Origin: Caenorhabditis elegans
Taxonomy: Eukaryota; Nematoda; Chromadorea; Rhabditida; Rhabditidae
Length of the DNA: 64,000 nt
Direction of reading: 5' to 3'
Assembly (NCBI RefSeq): GCF_000002985.6
Contig: NC_003284.9
Coordinates: 14,260,001 to 14,324,000, forward strand
Under the pieces are notes generated by a model, which saw nothing but the letters and a program-made list of their open reading frames with translations, was not told the origin of the DNA and ran no database searches. Numbering within the stretch: position 1 is the first letter of the stretch; every line of letters begins with the position of its first letter. A program made the translations under genes and the position numbers. Below are positions 11,001-21,599 of the stretch, in pieces.

Positions 11001-14000
11001 ACTCCCACAAGTATTCCGCTGCCAACACGAAAACTAACGCGAAAACGATGCTCTAAATGGTATTAAGCGTGAACCCCGCGTGTGCTCCGCCAAACTACGA
11101 GCAATCGAAAACTGCAACAGAACTTCAAATACCTGTTCCGGTCCGACGGAAAAGTTCTATTTTGGCAGATGTTTCACGAACGTTCGCTAAAATGTCTCGG
11201 GTATGTTTTTATTGCACAAAACATGACCTGTAGTGATAAGAAAAAGGGCACTTATGTAGTAGTCTAATTCCAACATTTTTTAAACCACAAATAAAATCTT
11301 ATTATCGTCTTTTTCAATAATTTTAGACTTAGAAATTGAGGTTTTCTAGAACTAAAAAAGCAGCCGAATACCGCGTTTTGAATAAATTACCATTTTCAAT
11401 ATAAACAAATGAATGTTTAATTTTTGGGGTACGTCAACTACATAAGTACCAGGAAATGATTTAAAGAAAATTGCAAGATAATGTCATACAGTCTAAAAAT
11501 ATGTATTTTCTGCTAAAGTCGAAACTGTAACGGTTTTTTACAGATTGAAGATGAAATTTGAATTGGTTTTTGAAATCATTTTTTAAGTATTTTAATTTAT
11601 CTAAAATATCTGCAATTTTTAAAAATATTTTCAAAATTCAAATAATTAAGCTTTAAGTATGCCAGAAATACATTGATACAGTTATAGGTACCATTGTCGA
11701 GCGGCAATTCAAATTTTCTCTGTAAAAATGTTTAAAAGTTGAATACTTCATTTCACATTTTTACAATTTTAAAGATGTTCCGAACAAAAATTGGAAGGAA
11801 TTGAAAAAAAATTTCAAATTGTGTGATTCGCTGTCCCTTGGGAGATATTTTTCAAAAACTTTGCCCTATCTTTCATCAAGTTCAAAAATGTGAAACGTTT
11901 TGGACTTTTTTTCCATTTTAGAAAGCCGAAGTTTTTGAAAAGATGGGGTGAAAAAATAATGGCAAGGAAGTATATTGATATTTTAAAAAAATCAAAAATG
12001 ATGCTTTTTCAGGATGTTGGTAAATCATTTGAAGATGATTCTCCGTGTAAGGAAGAGGCCCCCAAAACCCAAATCCAACATTCCGTTCGAGATTTTTGCG
12101 AACAAACTACGTTTCATGGTGTTAACATGGTAAGTTGATTACTTCTTTTCTAGATGTGGAATTTTGGAGTTGTTTTAATGGTATTTTTAAGATATTCACC
12201 ACTTCCTTATATTGGGTTCGGTTTCTATGGGTGGTCGTCAGTTTAGTGTGCATCTGCTTATGCATGTACTCATTCTCACATGTCAAGGATAAATACGATA
12301 GGAAGGAGAAAATTGTTAATGTGGAGGTAATTAGAATTATTTTTTGTTATTCATGCTTTCTAAAAAATAATTCCAAATTGAGAAGAAAAAATTTCAATCT
12401 AAACATTGACTTCAAAAAAGACTCGCCAAACAAAAAAACTTCCAAAAAAAGACACTAAATAATTTCCCGTTTTGTGAGATAGAAAATTGGCTGAAAATTT
12501 GATATTTAAAGTTTTTAAAAACAATTCTGTTGGAGCAACCACATTTACAGTTTTTTTTGTTCAAAAATTTTTAACACATGGAACAATTAATTTATATATT
12601 CATTTTTGCAAAAGTTTTGCAAAGCAACTTTTTTCAGCTTGTGTTCGAATCTGCTCCATTTCCAGCAATAACAGTGTGCAATTTGAACCCGTTCAAAAAT
12701 CACTTGGCACGAAGTGTTCCGGAAATATCTGAAACGGTGAGTGCCAATTTGCTCTTTGTGCACTTTGGTAAATAACCAAACATCTATTTTTTTTCAAATG
12801 AAACCAACTGACCCAAGGTGGCTGAAGGTAAGAATGGACAAATGAATAAGAAATGAGTAGAAAAGGTATGTAATACGGGCTGTCCTTAAGAATTATTGCG
12901 TCAGAATTTTTTAGTGACAGGTCAAACTGATGCAAAATTAAAATTTACTATTTTTTGCAAGAGCTACTGTGTAGATAATAATTTTGAATTTTAAAAAGTG
13001 TGCCCATATGAGAATATATAAAAGTTTTGGAACACTTGATAGCATTTGCTAATAAATATTAAAACTTTGAAATTTCCGTGTTTATTTCATTAGTTGTAAA
13101 CTCATAATTTTTGAGCAAGCGTATAAACTAGTCCATCGACTGTTTCGGTATGTTCAGTCGAATTTCAGCATTAGAAAAAATATAAAAATCAGTTGATTTG
13201 AATTCAATTATTGAGTTTACAAGAGAGCAATTTTCAACCTCCATAACTTTTCAGCTGGACGCATTCCACCAGGCAGTTGTCTATAGTAATGACGCGACAA
13301 TGGACGAGTTAAGCGGTCGTGGAAGACGGAGCTTAAATGATGGCCGTAAGCTTTTCATTCCTGTGGTCTTTTTTCGTTATTTTTTGTCAGTTAAAATAAG
13401 GTCAATGAGGTTGACAAATTGTTGCGACAGTGGCTTTTTGCAGAGGATTAACGGGGTTTGACACGGGGGACGCAAAAATAGATGAAATAAACTGTTAGTG
13501 AGGGCCGAGACCAATGATTGAATAATGACGAAGTAGTAAACTAAAAAATGAAATAAGATTAGGCAAAATTATATTTCTCATTGCAACTGATAATTTTCAG
13601 CTTCCTTCAAATATTTGCAATATGAACCTGTTTACTCGGATTGCTCGTGTGTTCCGGGACGACAGGAGTGCATAGGTAAGAAAAATAAAGTTTATGATGT
13701 ATAATTAAGTTGCCATTTTTGAAAATTACAATTTTTAAAACGTACTTGTCAGTATATCCCTACTTGCAGCTCAAACTTCTGCACCCCGAACACTGGAAAA
13801 CGCATGCATTTGCAATTATGATCGGCATGACGGAAGTGCATGGCCATGCTACAGTGCTCAGTATGTTTTTAAACTTAATTAAGTATACCAAAAAAAAATT
13901 AAACATGTGCACTGACCAAAAAATAGAACTTGTGCACTGACAAAAAACATGTGCATTGACAAAAAAACATGTGCACTGACCAAAAAAATGGAACATATGC

Positions 14001-17000
14001 ACTGACAAAAAAAGCAAGCACTGACCAAAAAACTAAAAAATGTGCACTGGCCAAAAAAACATGTGCACTGACCAAAAAAAAAAGCACTGACCAAAGAATA
14101 TCACTTGTGCACTGACAAAAAAACATGTGCACTGACCAAAAAACATGTGCACTGACCAAAAAATAAATGCACTGACCTAAAAAATAATACGTCTGAAAAT
14201 GTTTTAAACCACTATTTTCTGAAAAAATACAAGTTTTTAGTGTTTGTAAGTAAATTTTGAGTCCGCTAACTACAAAATTAACCAGTTTAAAGGAGTTTCA
14301 AAATTTTGAATTTTTACAATAAATTGCCCAATTTAGCCACTTTTTAATGGTTTTTAATGGGTTAAAACTAGATTTTCTAAATTTTGCATATATGAATTAC
14401 CCGTTTTTAACAAATTTAGATTATTTTTTATTTGTTCCCAATTTTTTTTTTCAGCCATCTGTTGTGTTATTAAATTTTTCTCTGTTTCTCGATAGTTCAT
14501 TACTAATTGGAGAAGAACACAAAAATCAAATTTTCTTTGTGTCGCCTAATGTGTTGTGAATTTGATAAAAGAGTGTCAAAGATGACAAACATTTGTACAA
14601 CTTAATTATAGAACATGGGAAAAGTCAATTTGTCCGGAATGCAATGATATTGGGTTTTGCAATGTGCCGAATACAACGGGGTCCGGAAATATTCCTTGCT
14701 ATTGCCAACTGGTGGGTACTTGAGTTTGATTAGAAAGGCACACAATTTTGAAGCGTCGCAAATTTTTACATTTCAGGAAATGGGATACTGTGTATTCCAG
14801 CCAGAATCTCGCGTAAGAAGAATTTGGGAATTTCAAGGGAATAAAATTCCCGAAAAGGGTAGTCCACTGCGCAAAGAATATATGGAGCAACTAACACAAC
14901 TCGGATATGGCAACATGACTGATCAAGTAGCTATTACAACGCAGGCTAAGGAAAAGTGGGTTTTTTAAACATTCGAAATTGTAAACTCAAGGATTTGTTG
15001 TCGACATAAAATTACTTAATATTGATTTAAATTAACCATTTTTAAAGAATGATTCTCAAAATGTCTGGCCTTCATCCACAACGTAGAGCTGCTCTTGGCT
15101 ATGGTAAATCGGAGTTGATTAAAATGTGTTCGTTCAATGGGCAGCAGTGCAATATAGACACGGAGTTCAAGTAAGAAATTCAATTAAAACTTGGTTGCGT
15201 AAAAAATTATTCAGACTTCACATTGATCCGTCATTTGGAAACTGTTACACATTCAATGCAAATCCGGAAAAGAAGTTGGCCAGCAGTAGAGCGGGGCCTA
15301 GTTACGGTTCGTTTTGACAGTTTTTCATTGATTCGTGTTAAATATTCTCTTTACAAATATAGCTTATAGCTTGGGTTAAAATTAATTTTTCAGTATTGTT
15401 TATTAACAGGTTAATGAAATTCACTATTCGTTTATCATATATATGTAATTCGAATTATTATGACGCTTTACTTTGTAGTTTGTATTAAAAAATAATATAT
15501 TGAAAATGTGGTTGTATCGAAAAAATATAAATATTTTGTTGTTAATGATCAAATCGGTGCATTTTTCAGGTCTTCGGTTGATGATGTTTGTGAATTCTTC
15601 GGATTATCTACCGACAACCGAAGCAACAGGAGTACGCATTGCAATTCATGGAAAAGAGGAATGCCCTTTTCCTGATACCTTCGGGTATTCTGCACCAACA
15701 GGCGTCATCTCGTCTTTTGGTATTTCACTAAGAAATATTAACCGTCTCCCTCAACCATATGGAAACTGCTTGCAAAAGGATAATCCACAATCGAGAAGTA
15801 TTTACAAAGGTTATAAGTATGAGCCAGAAGTAAGTTGCTTTAGTGATTCACTTGATATGTTACATTATATGATACACTTGAAGGGGTGCTTTCGTTCTTG
15901 CTACCAATATCGAATAATTGCAAAGTGTGGTTGTGCGGACCCTAGATATCCGAAACCCTGGAAAAGAAGTGCTTGGTGTGACAGCACTAATACCACAACC
16001 TGTAAGTTTTTAAGATTTTTAATGTCATTTTAAATAATATTTCATGAGAATAAACTCGTGTAATGAAAGAAATGATAGTCGGAACAAGTTAAAAGATTAA
16101 GTGATACGAGACAATTGAATTGATTCCGTGTAAAACACTTGTAGTTGAGTGAATAGGATAAAGCTATTCGACATTTAGTGGGAATTTCTTGCCTGATAAT
16201 TGCTCCTAACGTAGTTTAGAAGTTGAAAACGCTTAGCTTAAAGTGGAACAAAGCGGACCAAATTTTACATCGGCTTAGCCAAAGTTCCGTGTTTGACCCA
16301 CCTCGTGTTAAAAGATTGTTTAACTCACAATATCAATTTTTACAGTAAACTGCCTCACGACAGAAGGTGCCAAATTGTCAACAAAAGAAAATCAGAAGCA
16401 CTGCAAATGTATTCAGCCATGCCAGCAAGATCAATACACAACAACGTATTCAGCAGCAAAGTGGCCGAGCGGAAGTATACAAACATCGTGTGACAATCAT
16501 TCAAAAGATTGCAATTCTTATTTAAGGTTTGCACTGTTTTAAACTCTATGTAAAAACCTGATAATAATCATGTCTCGGCAAATATCAGAAAACATTTTTT
16601 TAAAGAATTTTTGGATATAACATGTAACTTGAAAAATGGTTTTGTTTCTAAAATACATTTATTCTCAAATAAATTAGTTGACAGTTAATGACAAAAAATC
16701 GATTTTCAGAGAACACGCCGCAATGATTGAAATTTATTATGAACAAATGAGCTATGAGATATTGAGAGAATCTGAGTCGTATTCTTGGTTCAACTTGATG
16801 GCCGATATGGGTGGCCAAGCTGGCTTGTTTTTAGGTGATTTTAAACAATTTGAGTAACTCGCAATTCAAAAAGTGAATTTTTCAGGCGCAAGCATTATGA
16901 GCGTGATTGAGTTTTTATTCTTCGCTGTCCGAACTCTTGGAATTGCATGTAAGCCAAGAAGATGGAGGCAGAAAACGGAATTATTACGAGCTGAAGAATT

Positions 17001-17040
17001 GAATGATGCGGAAAAAGGAGTATCCACAAATAATAATTGA
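8081..17040 (+). CDS. del-1: DEG/ENaC degenerin channel subunit (DEL-1)
   Basis: Sixteen exons join in frame to 694 residues: 8081-8224, 12013-12129, 12192-12326, 12638-12736, 13255-13345, 13601-13675, 13770-13860, 14612-14711, 14777-14955, 15048-15170, 15215-15306, 15570-15829, 15884-16001, 16346-16526, 16710-16834, 16886-17040. Family marks: [12 protein letters not shown] with the His-Gly gating pair (about residues 76-87), TM1 ([20 protein letters not shown]), a large cysteine-rich extracellular domain including EGCFRSCYQ and CGCADPRYP, and the conserved pre-TM2/TM2 block ([18 protein letters not shown]) whose G-x-S forms the selectivity filter. The protein should form an amiloride-sensitive Na+ channel at the plasma membrane. 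DEL-1 of C. elegans is expressed in motor neurons and thought to partner UNC-8; that, and the symbol, come from memory. The first exon (donor GTTGGT) is the weakest; an alternative first exon lies at 11057. AATAAA follows at 17069. Confidence 0.85.
10037..10248 (+). mobile_element. tRNA-derived SINE-like unit
   Basis: A box-A-like TGGCTCAGTGTG (about 10052-10063) is followed some 45 bp later by a box-B-like AGTTCAAGTCC (about 10099-10109), the spacing of an RNA polymerase III internal promoter. About 100 bp of non-tRNA sequence then ends in an A-rich tail (CATAAAAAATAAAA). The composition is less AT-rich than its surroundings. It does not fold as an intact tRNA (no matching acceptor stem), so a SINE or tRNA-related retroposon is the best reading. 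Confidence 0.4.
11057..11200 (+). CDS. del-1: Alternative first coding exon of del-1
   Basis: ATG at 11057 opens 48 codons that end exactly at CGG|GTATGT in phase 0, the phase needed to join the 12013 exon. The encoded N-terminus begins [18 protein letters not shown] and ends [14 protein letters not shown], then continues [13 protein letters not shown] directly precedes the ATG in frame, so this must be a start exon rather than an internal one. Codon use is typical of coding sequence and its donor is better than that of the 8081 exon. It probably gives a second DEL-1 isoform with a different cytoplasmic N-terminus, transcribed from a promoter in the first intron. Confidence 0.65.
13903..14186. 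repeat. Intronic minisatellite, about 20-bp unit
   Basis: Roughly 14 degenerate copies of CATGTGCACTGACCAAAAAA lie in the 13861-14611 intron of del-1. Unit length varies because the A run varies. It makes spurious Cys/Phe-rich frames on the minus strand. Confidence 0.9.
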
Positions 17041-17068
17041 TTTTTGATCTCTGTGGAATTCAAATGTG

Positions 17069-17074
17069 AATAAA
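17069..17074 (+). terminator. del-1: Poly(A) signal of del-1
   Basis: AATAAA lies 29 bp after the TGA, in GTGAATAAACAGG. Confidence 0.7.
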
Positions 17075-17696
17075 CAGGTTTTTTTCAAACAGTCTACTCG
17101 GGCTCATAAAAAATCCACAAGAAGATACATTTTATTTTGATCAACTTTGACCGTAAAAAGTTGATATTCAAGAGAAAACATGGAAAGGTTGCTGTTGAAT
17201 ACACATAATGTTGAAGAGAAGATTTGTGTGGCCGGATTTCGAACTGGGATTCCAAATTTTGCTAAACGAAAATTATACAAACAAAGTAATTGAAGAATAC
17301 AGGAAAATGAGAATGAGCTAAAAAACACAAAAACAGATAGAATGAAACGCACAGCTCCGTTGCTTAGTTTAGTTGAAAGTTTGTCAAGTGGAGAACTCTG
17401 TAAAATTTATTTTCAGTCCCGTTATCCACTTTCACGTCAAATCAGTAGTGCCATGAATCCTTCCGACCAACGTCATAAAGATTGATGATGTACCAACTAT
17501 GCTAGTTAGTAGTTATTACACCAACATAGTTGATACATTCAATTTCTACGTTACAACATCTTGACAGGTTTTCCCTCGAGAATGGCCTGTGAGCCTGTAG
17601 AGAGAAGTGAACCTGTAGAGTACACAGACAACATAACTGCCCAGGAAAAAAAGGAAAAAACTATCAAGATGTTTTCGCCACATTTGAATGATTAAT

Positions 17697-17855
17697 TATT
17701 AAAAAACCACGAATTCATGAGAATGCCTATTTTCTGAAAAAAAAAAGCGGCAACGAGATATCATTCAAAAATGTAAGATTTAGGTGCCTTCGCTACGAGA
17801 TATTCGCGCGCCAGAACGGTATGCATTCTCATGATCAGGTGGTTTTTTAATAAGT
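17697..17855. mobile_element. MITE-like element between del-1 and the next gene
   Basis: The left end ATTAAAAAACCACGAATTCATGAGAATGC is matched in inverted form by GCATTCTCATGATCAGGTGGTTTTTTAAT at the right end, with about 100 bp between. A TAA/TTA target-type border flanks both ends. The remainder of 17075-18031 shows nothing else I can call. Confidence 0.6.
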
Positions 17856-18031
17856 GTTAATGATTCAGTAACAAATGAGTGAATAAGTAAAATATTTTTT
17901 TTAGTTCCTATTCAGTATCAGGGCCGGGGTTTACTCCGAAACAGCTATGCCTATGTTATTCTTGTAACATCGTTTTCAGGACTAAAAGTCTGGTTTGTAT
18001 GCAAGTTTACCATTCTTCACATTAGTTCAAC

Positions 18032-21000
18032 TCACTCTTTCTTGTCAACTTTCTTATTGTATTTTGATTTCTTGCCAATGCCCGAACAGCAGCCGTAACC
18101 GGGGTTTTTGAGAGTTCTAAAACATGATGTGCATTATAAAAAATACTTCCGTTGTCAACTTACGAAGCTTTGTGTGGGCTTTGTGAAGAATCTGCGCACG
18201 AGACTATAATGATTGAAGGTCTGAAATTTTAATGACAATGGCGGTTGAACTCAGAACTTAAATTGAATTTCATGAATGTCAAAAATAATAATTTGTTTTC
18301 AATTAATATTTATTGTAAACTCACGGAGTATATTGTTCCAATTTTTCCCATGGATTGTTTTTGTTGAATTGCATTTTTTGATCAATCTCAATGGGGACAG
18401 AAGGGTTGGAACTACTGGAGTATCATAATATTCGTAAGAAATTTCATTTTAAAAAAACTTACCCGCTTGAACTTTCAAAGGAACTTTCAGTTTCTGGATG
18501 TTCCTCATTTTCTATTGCAGCATGATCTAGAGACTGTCCAATATTTTCTTGCATGACATTCAAATGTATTTCTTGATGAAAGTCATTGATGTCACGGAGT
18601 AGATTTCTCTCGGCGAGGATTCGGATCGTTTCCTGCACAATTGTACTGATTGGTGCCTCCAATTGTGAAACTTTGCCGCTGACAACTCCAGTTTCTGTCG
18701 AAGGTGGCAATGGGTGATTCAGTGATACATCTATTGATTTGTTATTTGTTTCATCGTGAAGATTAGTAACGCTAAGAAGAATTGGTTCATCGTTGTTCGA
18801 AAAGTTTTCAGCAGTAGCGGTATCATGTTCAGCAAGTATTGTATTTTCAACTTCAGTAACTGATTTTGCAGCAGAAACTATAACGTCGGGCTCTGAGCGT
18901 TTAGAAGATTGTTCCGGTACAGTACAAAAAATATTGAATTCAGCAGGCCCTGTCTCATTCGGGCTCTCATTCTCGGCGACATCTGCGATCAAGCATTGCG
19001 ATGATTTCATTTTCTCCGATTGGTTCCTTGTTTGACAATTTGTGAGCGTTGAATTATATTTTCCATAAGCGTCACCTTCATTCTTTTTAGTTTGTGGTTG
19101 AATTAAAGATTCTTCGGCATCTTCGTAAGCCGAGTTGAACGAGTCAGTAGATTGTATTGAGAGGGAGGGAGCAAGTACCATAGGAATTTCAACAACATTC
19201 GAAAGTTGTTGAGCGTTGCATCCATCAATATCTGAACGAGAGATGAATTTAAAAACAGAAAAAAATTGTATCGGACTCTTGTTACCTTTTGTTTTCAGAA
19301 CACAAACTGTTTCATTTCCATGAGATATGACAATTTTAAGCTCAGTCTTGTTAGGAGACAGCGGTAATTCGGAAACGACACCTGATGAGGAGGATGAAGA
19401 TGATGCATTATTGTTTGGCAAATGCTGTCTGGATACTTGATTTGAACGGTTTTGGTTATGGCCATGTTGGTTTTTCCTGTCGTTTCTCCGGAAATTGCTA
19501 GTCTAAATAACTCAATTCAAAAATGAAATAAATCAATATTGATACCTTGGAGTTACGGTTGTTTCCTCGGCAATTATGTTTTCTGTATTGAGAAGTAATG
19601 TCCGGTGGGAATAAAAACGGAGTCAAATGCTGTAAAGATGATTAAGATTTTCATGAAATTTTTTTTTTTGACACTAGTTAAAATTTAAATAAAATTATAT
19701 TTCACTTAGGTAGTTTTGTTACGATCTCAAGGAGAGATGAACAATGAACGTATTGATTATTTTTTTACGGAAAGGGCAAAATTACATTTGAAACAGAGGT
19801 GGCGGCAATTGTCGTTTGGCAATCGAATTTTCGCCAATTTCGGCAGTTTTGGCAATTGCCGCAATTGCCGATTGCCGAAAATGTTGAAAACCGGCAATTG
19901 TCGGAATTACCGATTGCCGGAAGCCAGAATTGCCGGGAACATAAATTTAATACGTTTTGTAAATTTTTGAGTCTAAACATGCATTTAAAAGAAGATGTTT
20001 TCTTTTCAAGCTTAAAATGTTTAAATCCTGAAAGTTTTGGCCGTTATCTATTAGAAAATGACTAACCAAATACTAACAAGGTGATTTTTTTTTTCATTTT
20101 TTGAGTTATAATTATGTTTGAAAATTGCCGAAAATGTCCGGCAATCAGCAATTTCGGCAATTTTCGGAATCCCCGATTGCCGAAATATTTGAAAACCGAC
20201 AATCGCCAAAATTGCCAAAATATTTGAAAACTGACAATTGCCAAAATTGCCGATTGCAGGAAAATTCCGATTTTTTTTAAGTGAGCATCAGCTTTCGAGT
20301 TTTCTGAGTCAACCTTTTATATTTTTCATTCCGACCTATTTTTTTTATTACAATAACTTCCAAAATCACTACTTTTTTACTGAACGTATTCAATTTAATT
20401 GTAAAACATTAAACTTCTTTCTTACATCCAAATAATTCAGGTCCTTCAGGTTCGGCGAGCTTTGAGCATTTGGAGTCCTTGGTTGGTACTGATAAGGAGG
20501 AGATACACAACACAACTTGTTCATTTGGTATTGATTACATGGCTGAATAAATTTTCCGTCCATGGTCTGATTATGGTAGGTTTAAAAAATGTGGAATGCC
20601 ACGTAATTGTTCTCAATTGAAATTCTGATTTTTACCTGACTTTGTAAAGCATATTGCTCGGAATTGTAGTATTTTTGATGTGGCAGTTGTGCTGGGTGAT
20701 TTTGGTTTGCATATTGGTAGCTTGTAAAATTCTGTAACATTTTAATTTCGAAATGTGTCAATAAAAGTCCGAACCTGAACATTCCAATTATTGGGTGGTT
20801 GAGATGGGTATGGGGCTGATGAAAATGTAGAATAATCCTGAATTCAAACATGAAACAACATTTAAATTTATAATTATCTGGTTTAAATTACCTGCACCAC
20901 GGGAGCACCTTGAAAATACACTAAAGGATTTTGAGTTTCCGGAATCCACGAACTTTGGGGATACATCGGTTGCGAGAAAAACGCCGGGTTCGCTGGAGGG

Positions 21001-21599
21001 AATGTGTAGTATGTAGTCATCTGTGGAGCAAAACGTTCATACTTGGCAGGAAGCTGGAAATCCACTCAAAATATTATAAATTAAAAATTTTTAAATTTTT
21101 GGGTGAGGATGAACCAATGATATTCTGTATCTCCATGTGAGCACAGCAAAATACTCTTTCATTTTCATTGCACGCATTTTCATTAAGTCCCTTAATTTTT
21201 TTTTTTGCATAACTTGAAAATCGAGCATTAATCAACAAAAGCAACTGGTGTTATTCATGTTTTAGTGTGAGTGGAGATTTTGAAAAAAAAACACCGGCCA
21301 GTGCTCGTGCCGGTGCGGTACGAGGAAGAACATCTGTCACAAAATTAAGGACAGTGGTAAACATTCATCCCCACTAAACTGGCAAAAACAAAAAATGCTC
21401 GCAAGACCATGTCTCATATTTTTTCCATTTACTTTAAAACAAGCACAGTTTATATCTCTCAAAAGATTGAAAAAAAACATACCCGCGTTTCTGGACTTTT
21501 AATCGTTGACTGTGGATCTCCTTTGAATTCTTCATTTAAACCGTATTGTGGGGTCTGAGTTGGGTTCACAAAGCTTATTCTGTTAGAATTGGCTTCCAT
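18032..21599 (-). CDS. Low-complexity Ser/Asn/Gln/Pro-rich protein of unknown function
   Basis: Eleven exons join in frame to 626 residues: 21599-21483, 21053-20892, 20837-20775, 20731-20636, 20566-20426, 19629-19546, 19502-19286, 19231-18463, 18414-18325, 18220-18164, 18116-18032. The N-terminal 190 residues are rich in Gln, Asn, Pro and Tyr (APYPSQPPNNWNVQ, HPAQLPHQKYYNSEQY), as in RNA-granule proteins. A basic Asn-rich linker follows (RRNDRKNQHGHNQNRSNQ), then seven serines, a long acidic Ser/Glu region and a short conserved-looking tail with Trp (NNPWEKLEQYTPP) and GYGCCSGIGKKSKYNKK. There is no signal peptide, membrane span or catalytic motif, so an intracellular, mostly disordered adaptor or RNA-associated factor is a guess. 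The 54-bp intron 19232-19285 is in frame and stopless but ends in a strong polypyrimidine acceptor. Confidence 0.75.
19800..20272. mobile_element. GGCAATTGCCG-type inverted element, copy 1
   Basis: Both ends are dense in the self-complementary word GGCAATTGCCG and variants (19801-19935 and 20120-20270). The middle carries a distinct segment (TTTCAAGCTTAAAATG, then GAAAATGACTAACCAAATACTAA). The same middle and ends recur at 27317-27560, so this is a dispersed element rather than local low complexity. It sits in the intron between the 20426 and 19629 exons of the Ser/Asn-rich gene. Confidence 0.65.

Larger units (their letters stand above)
8225..12012. other. Long first intron of del-1, with internal promoter-like DNA
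   Basis: It contains a patch of higher G+C with CT-rich strings at 9340-9540, the SINE-like unit at 10037-10248 and a second patch at 10820-11050 (TCTCTTCCTC, CCGCCTACCC) just before the alternative first exon at 11057. I see no other gene. The two patches could be promoters of the shorter transcript, which is inference from composition and position. Confidence 0.4.

Noticed and set aside
13760..14159. Overlapping minus-strand frames rich in Cys, Phe and His
   Set aside because: They are produced by translating the 20-bp minisatellite (GTGCACTGACC) in the del-1 intron; no start, splice or conservation.
13903..14186. CRISPR-like array of short repeats
   Set aside because: Spacers are only variable A runs, units are degenerate, and the context is an intron of a eukaryotic gene.
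17225..17260. T-arm-like GTTCGAAATCC on the minus strand
   Set aside because: No stem pairing around it and no box A at the right distance.
17104..17352. 82-residue minus-strand frame with a hydrophobic start
   Set aside because: It lies in the del-1 3' flank, has no splice or poly(A) context and no recognisable domain.
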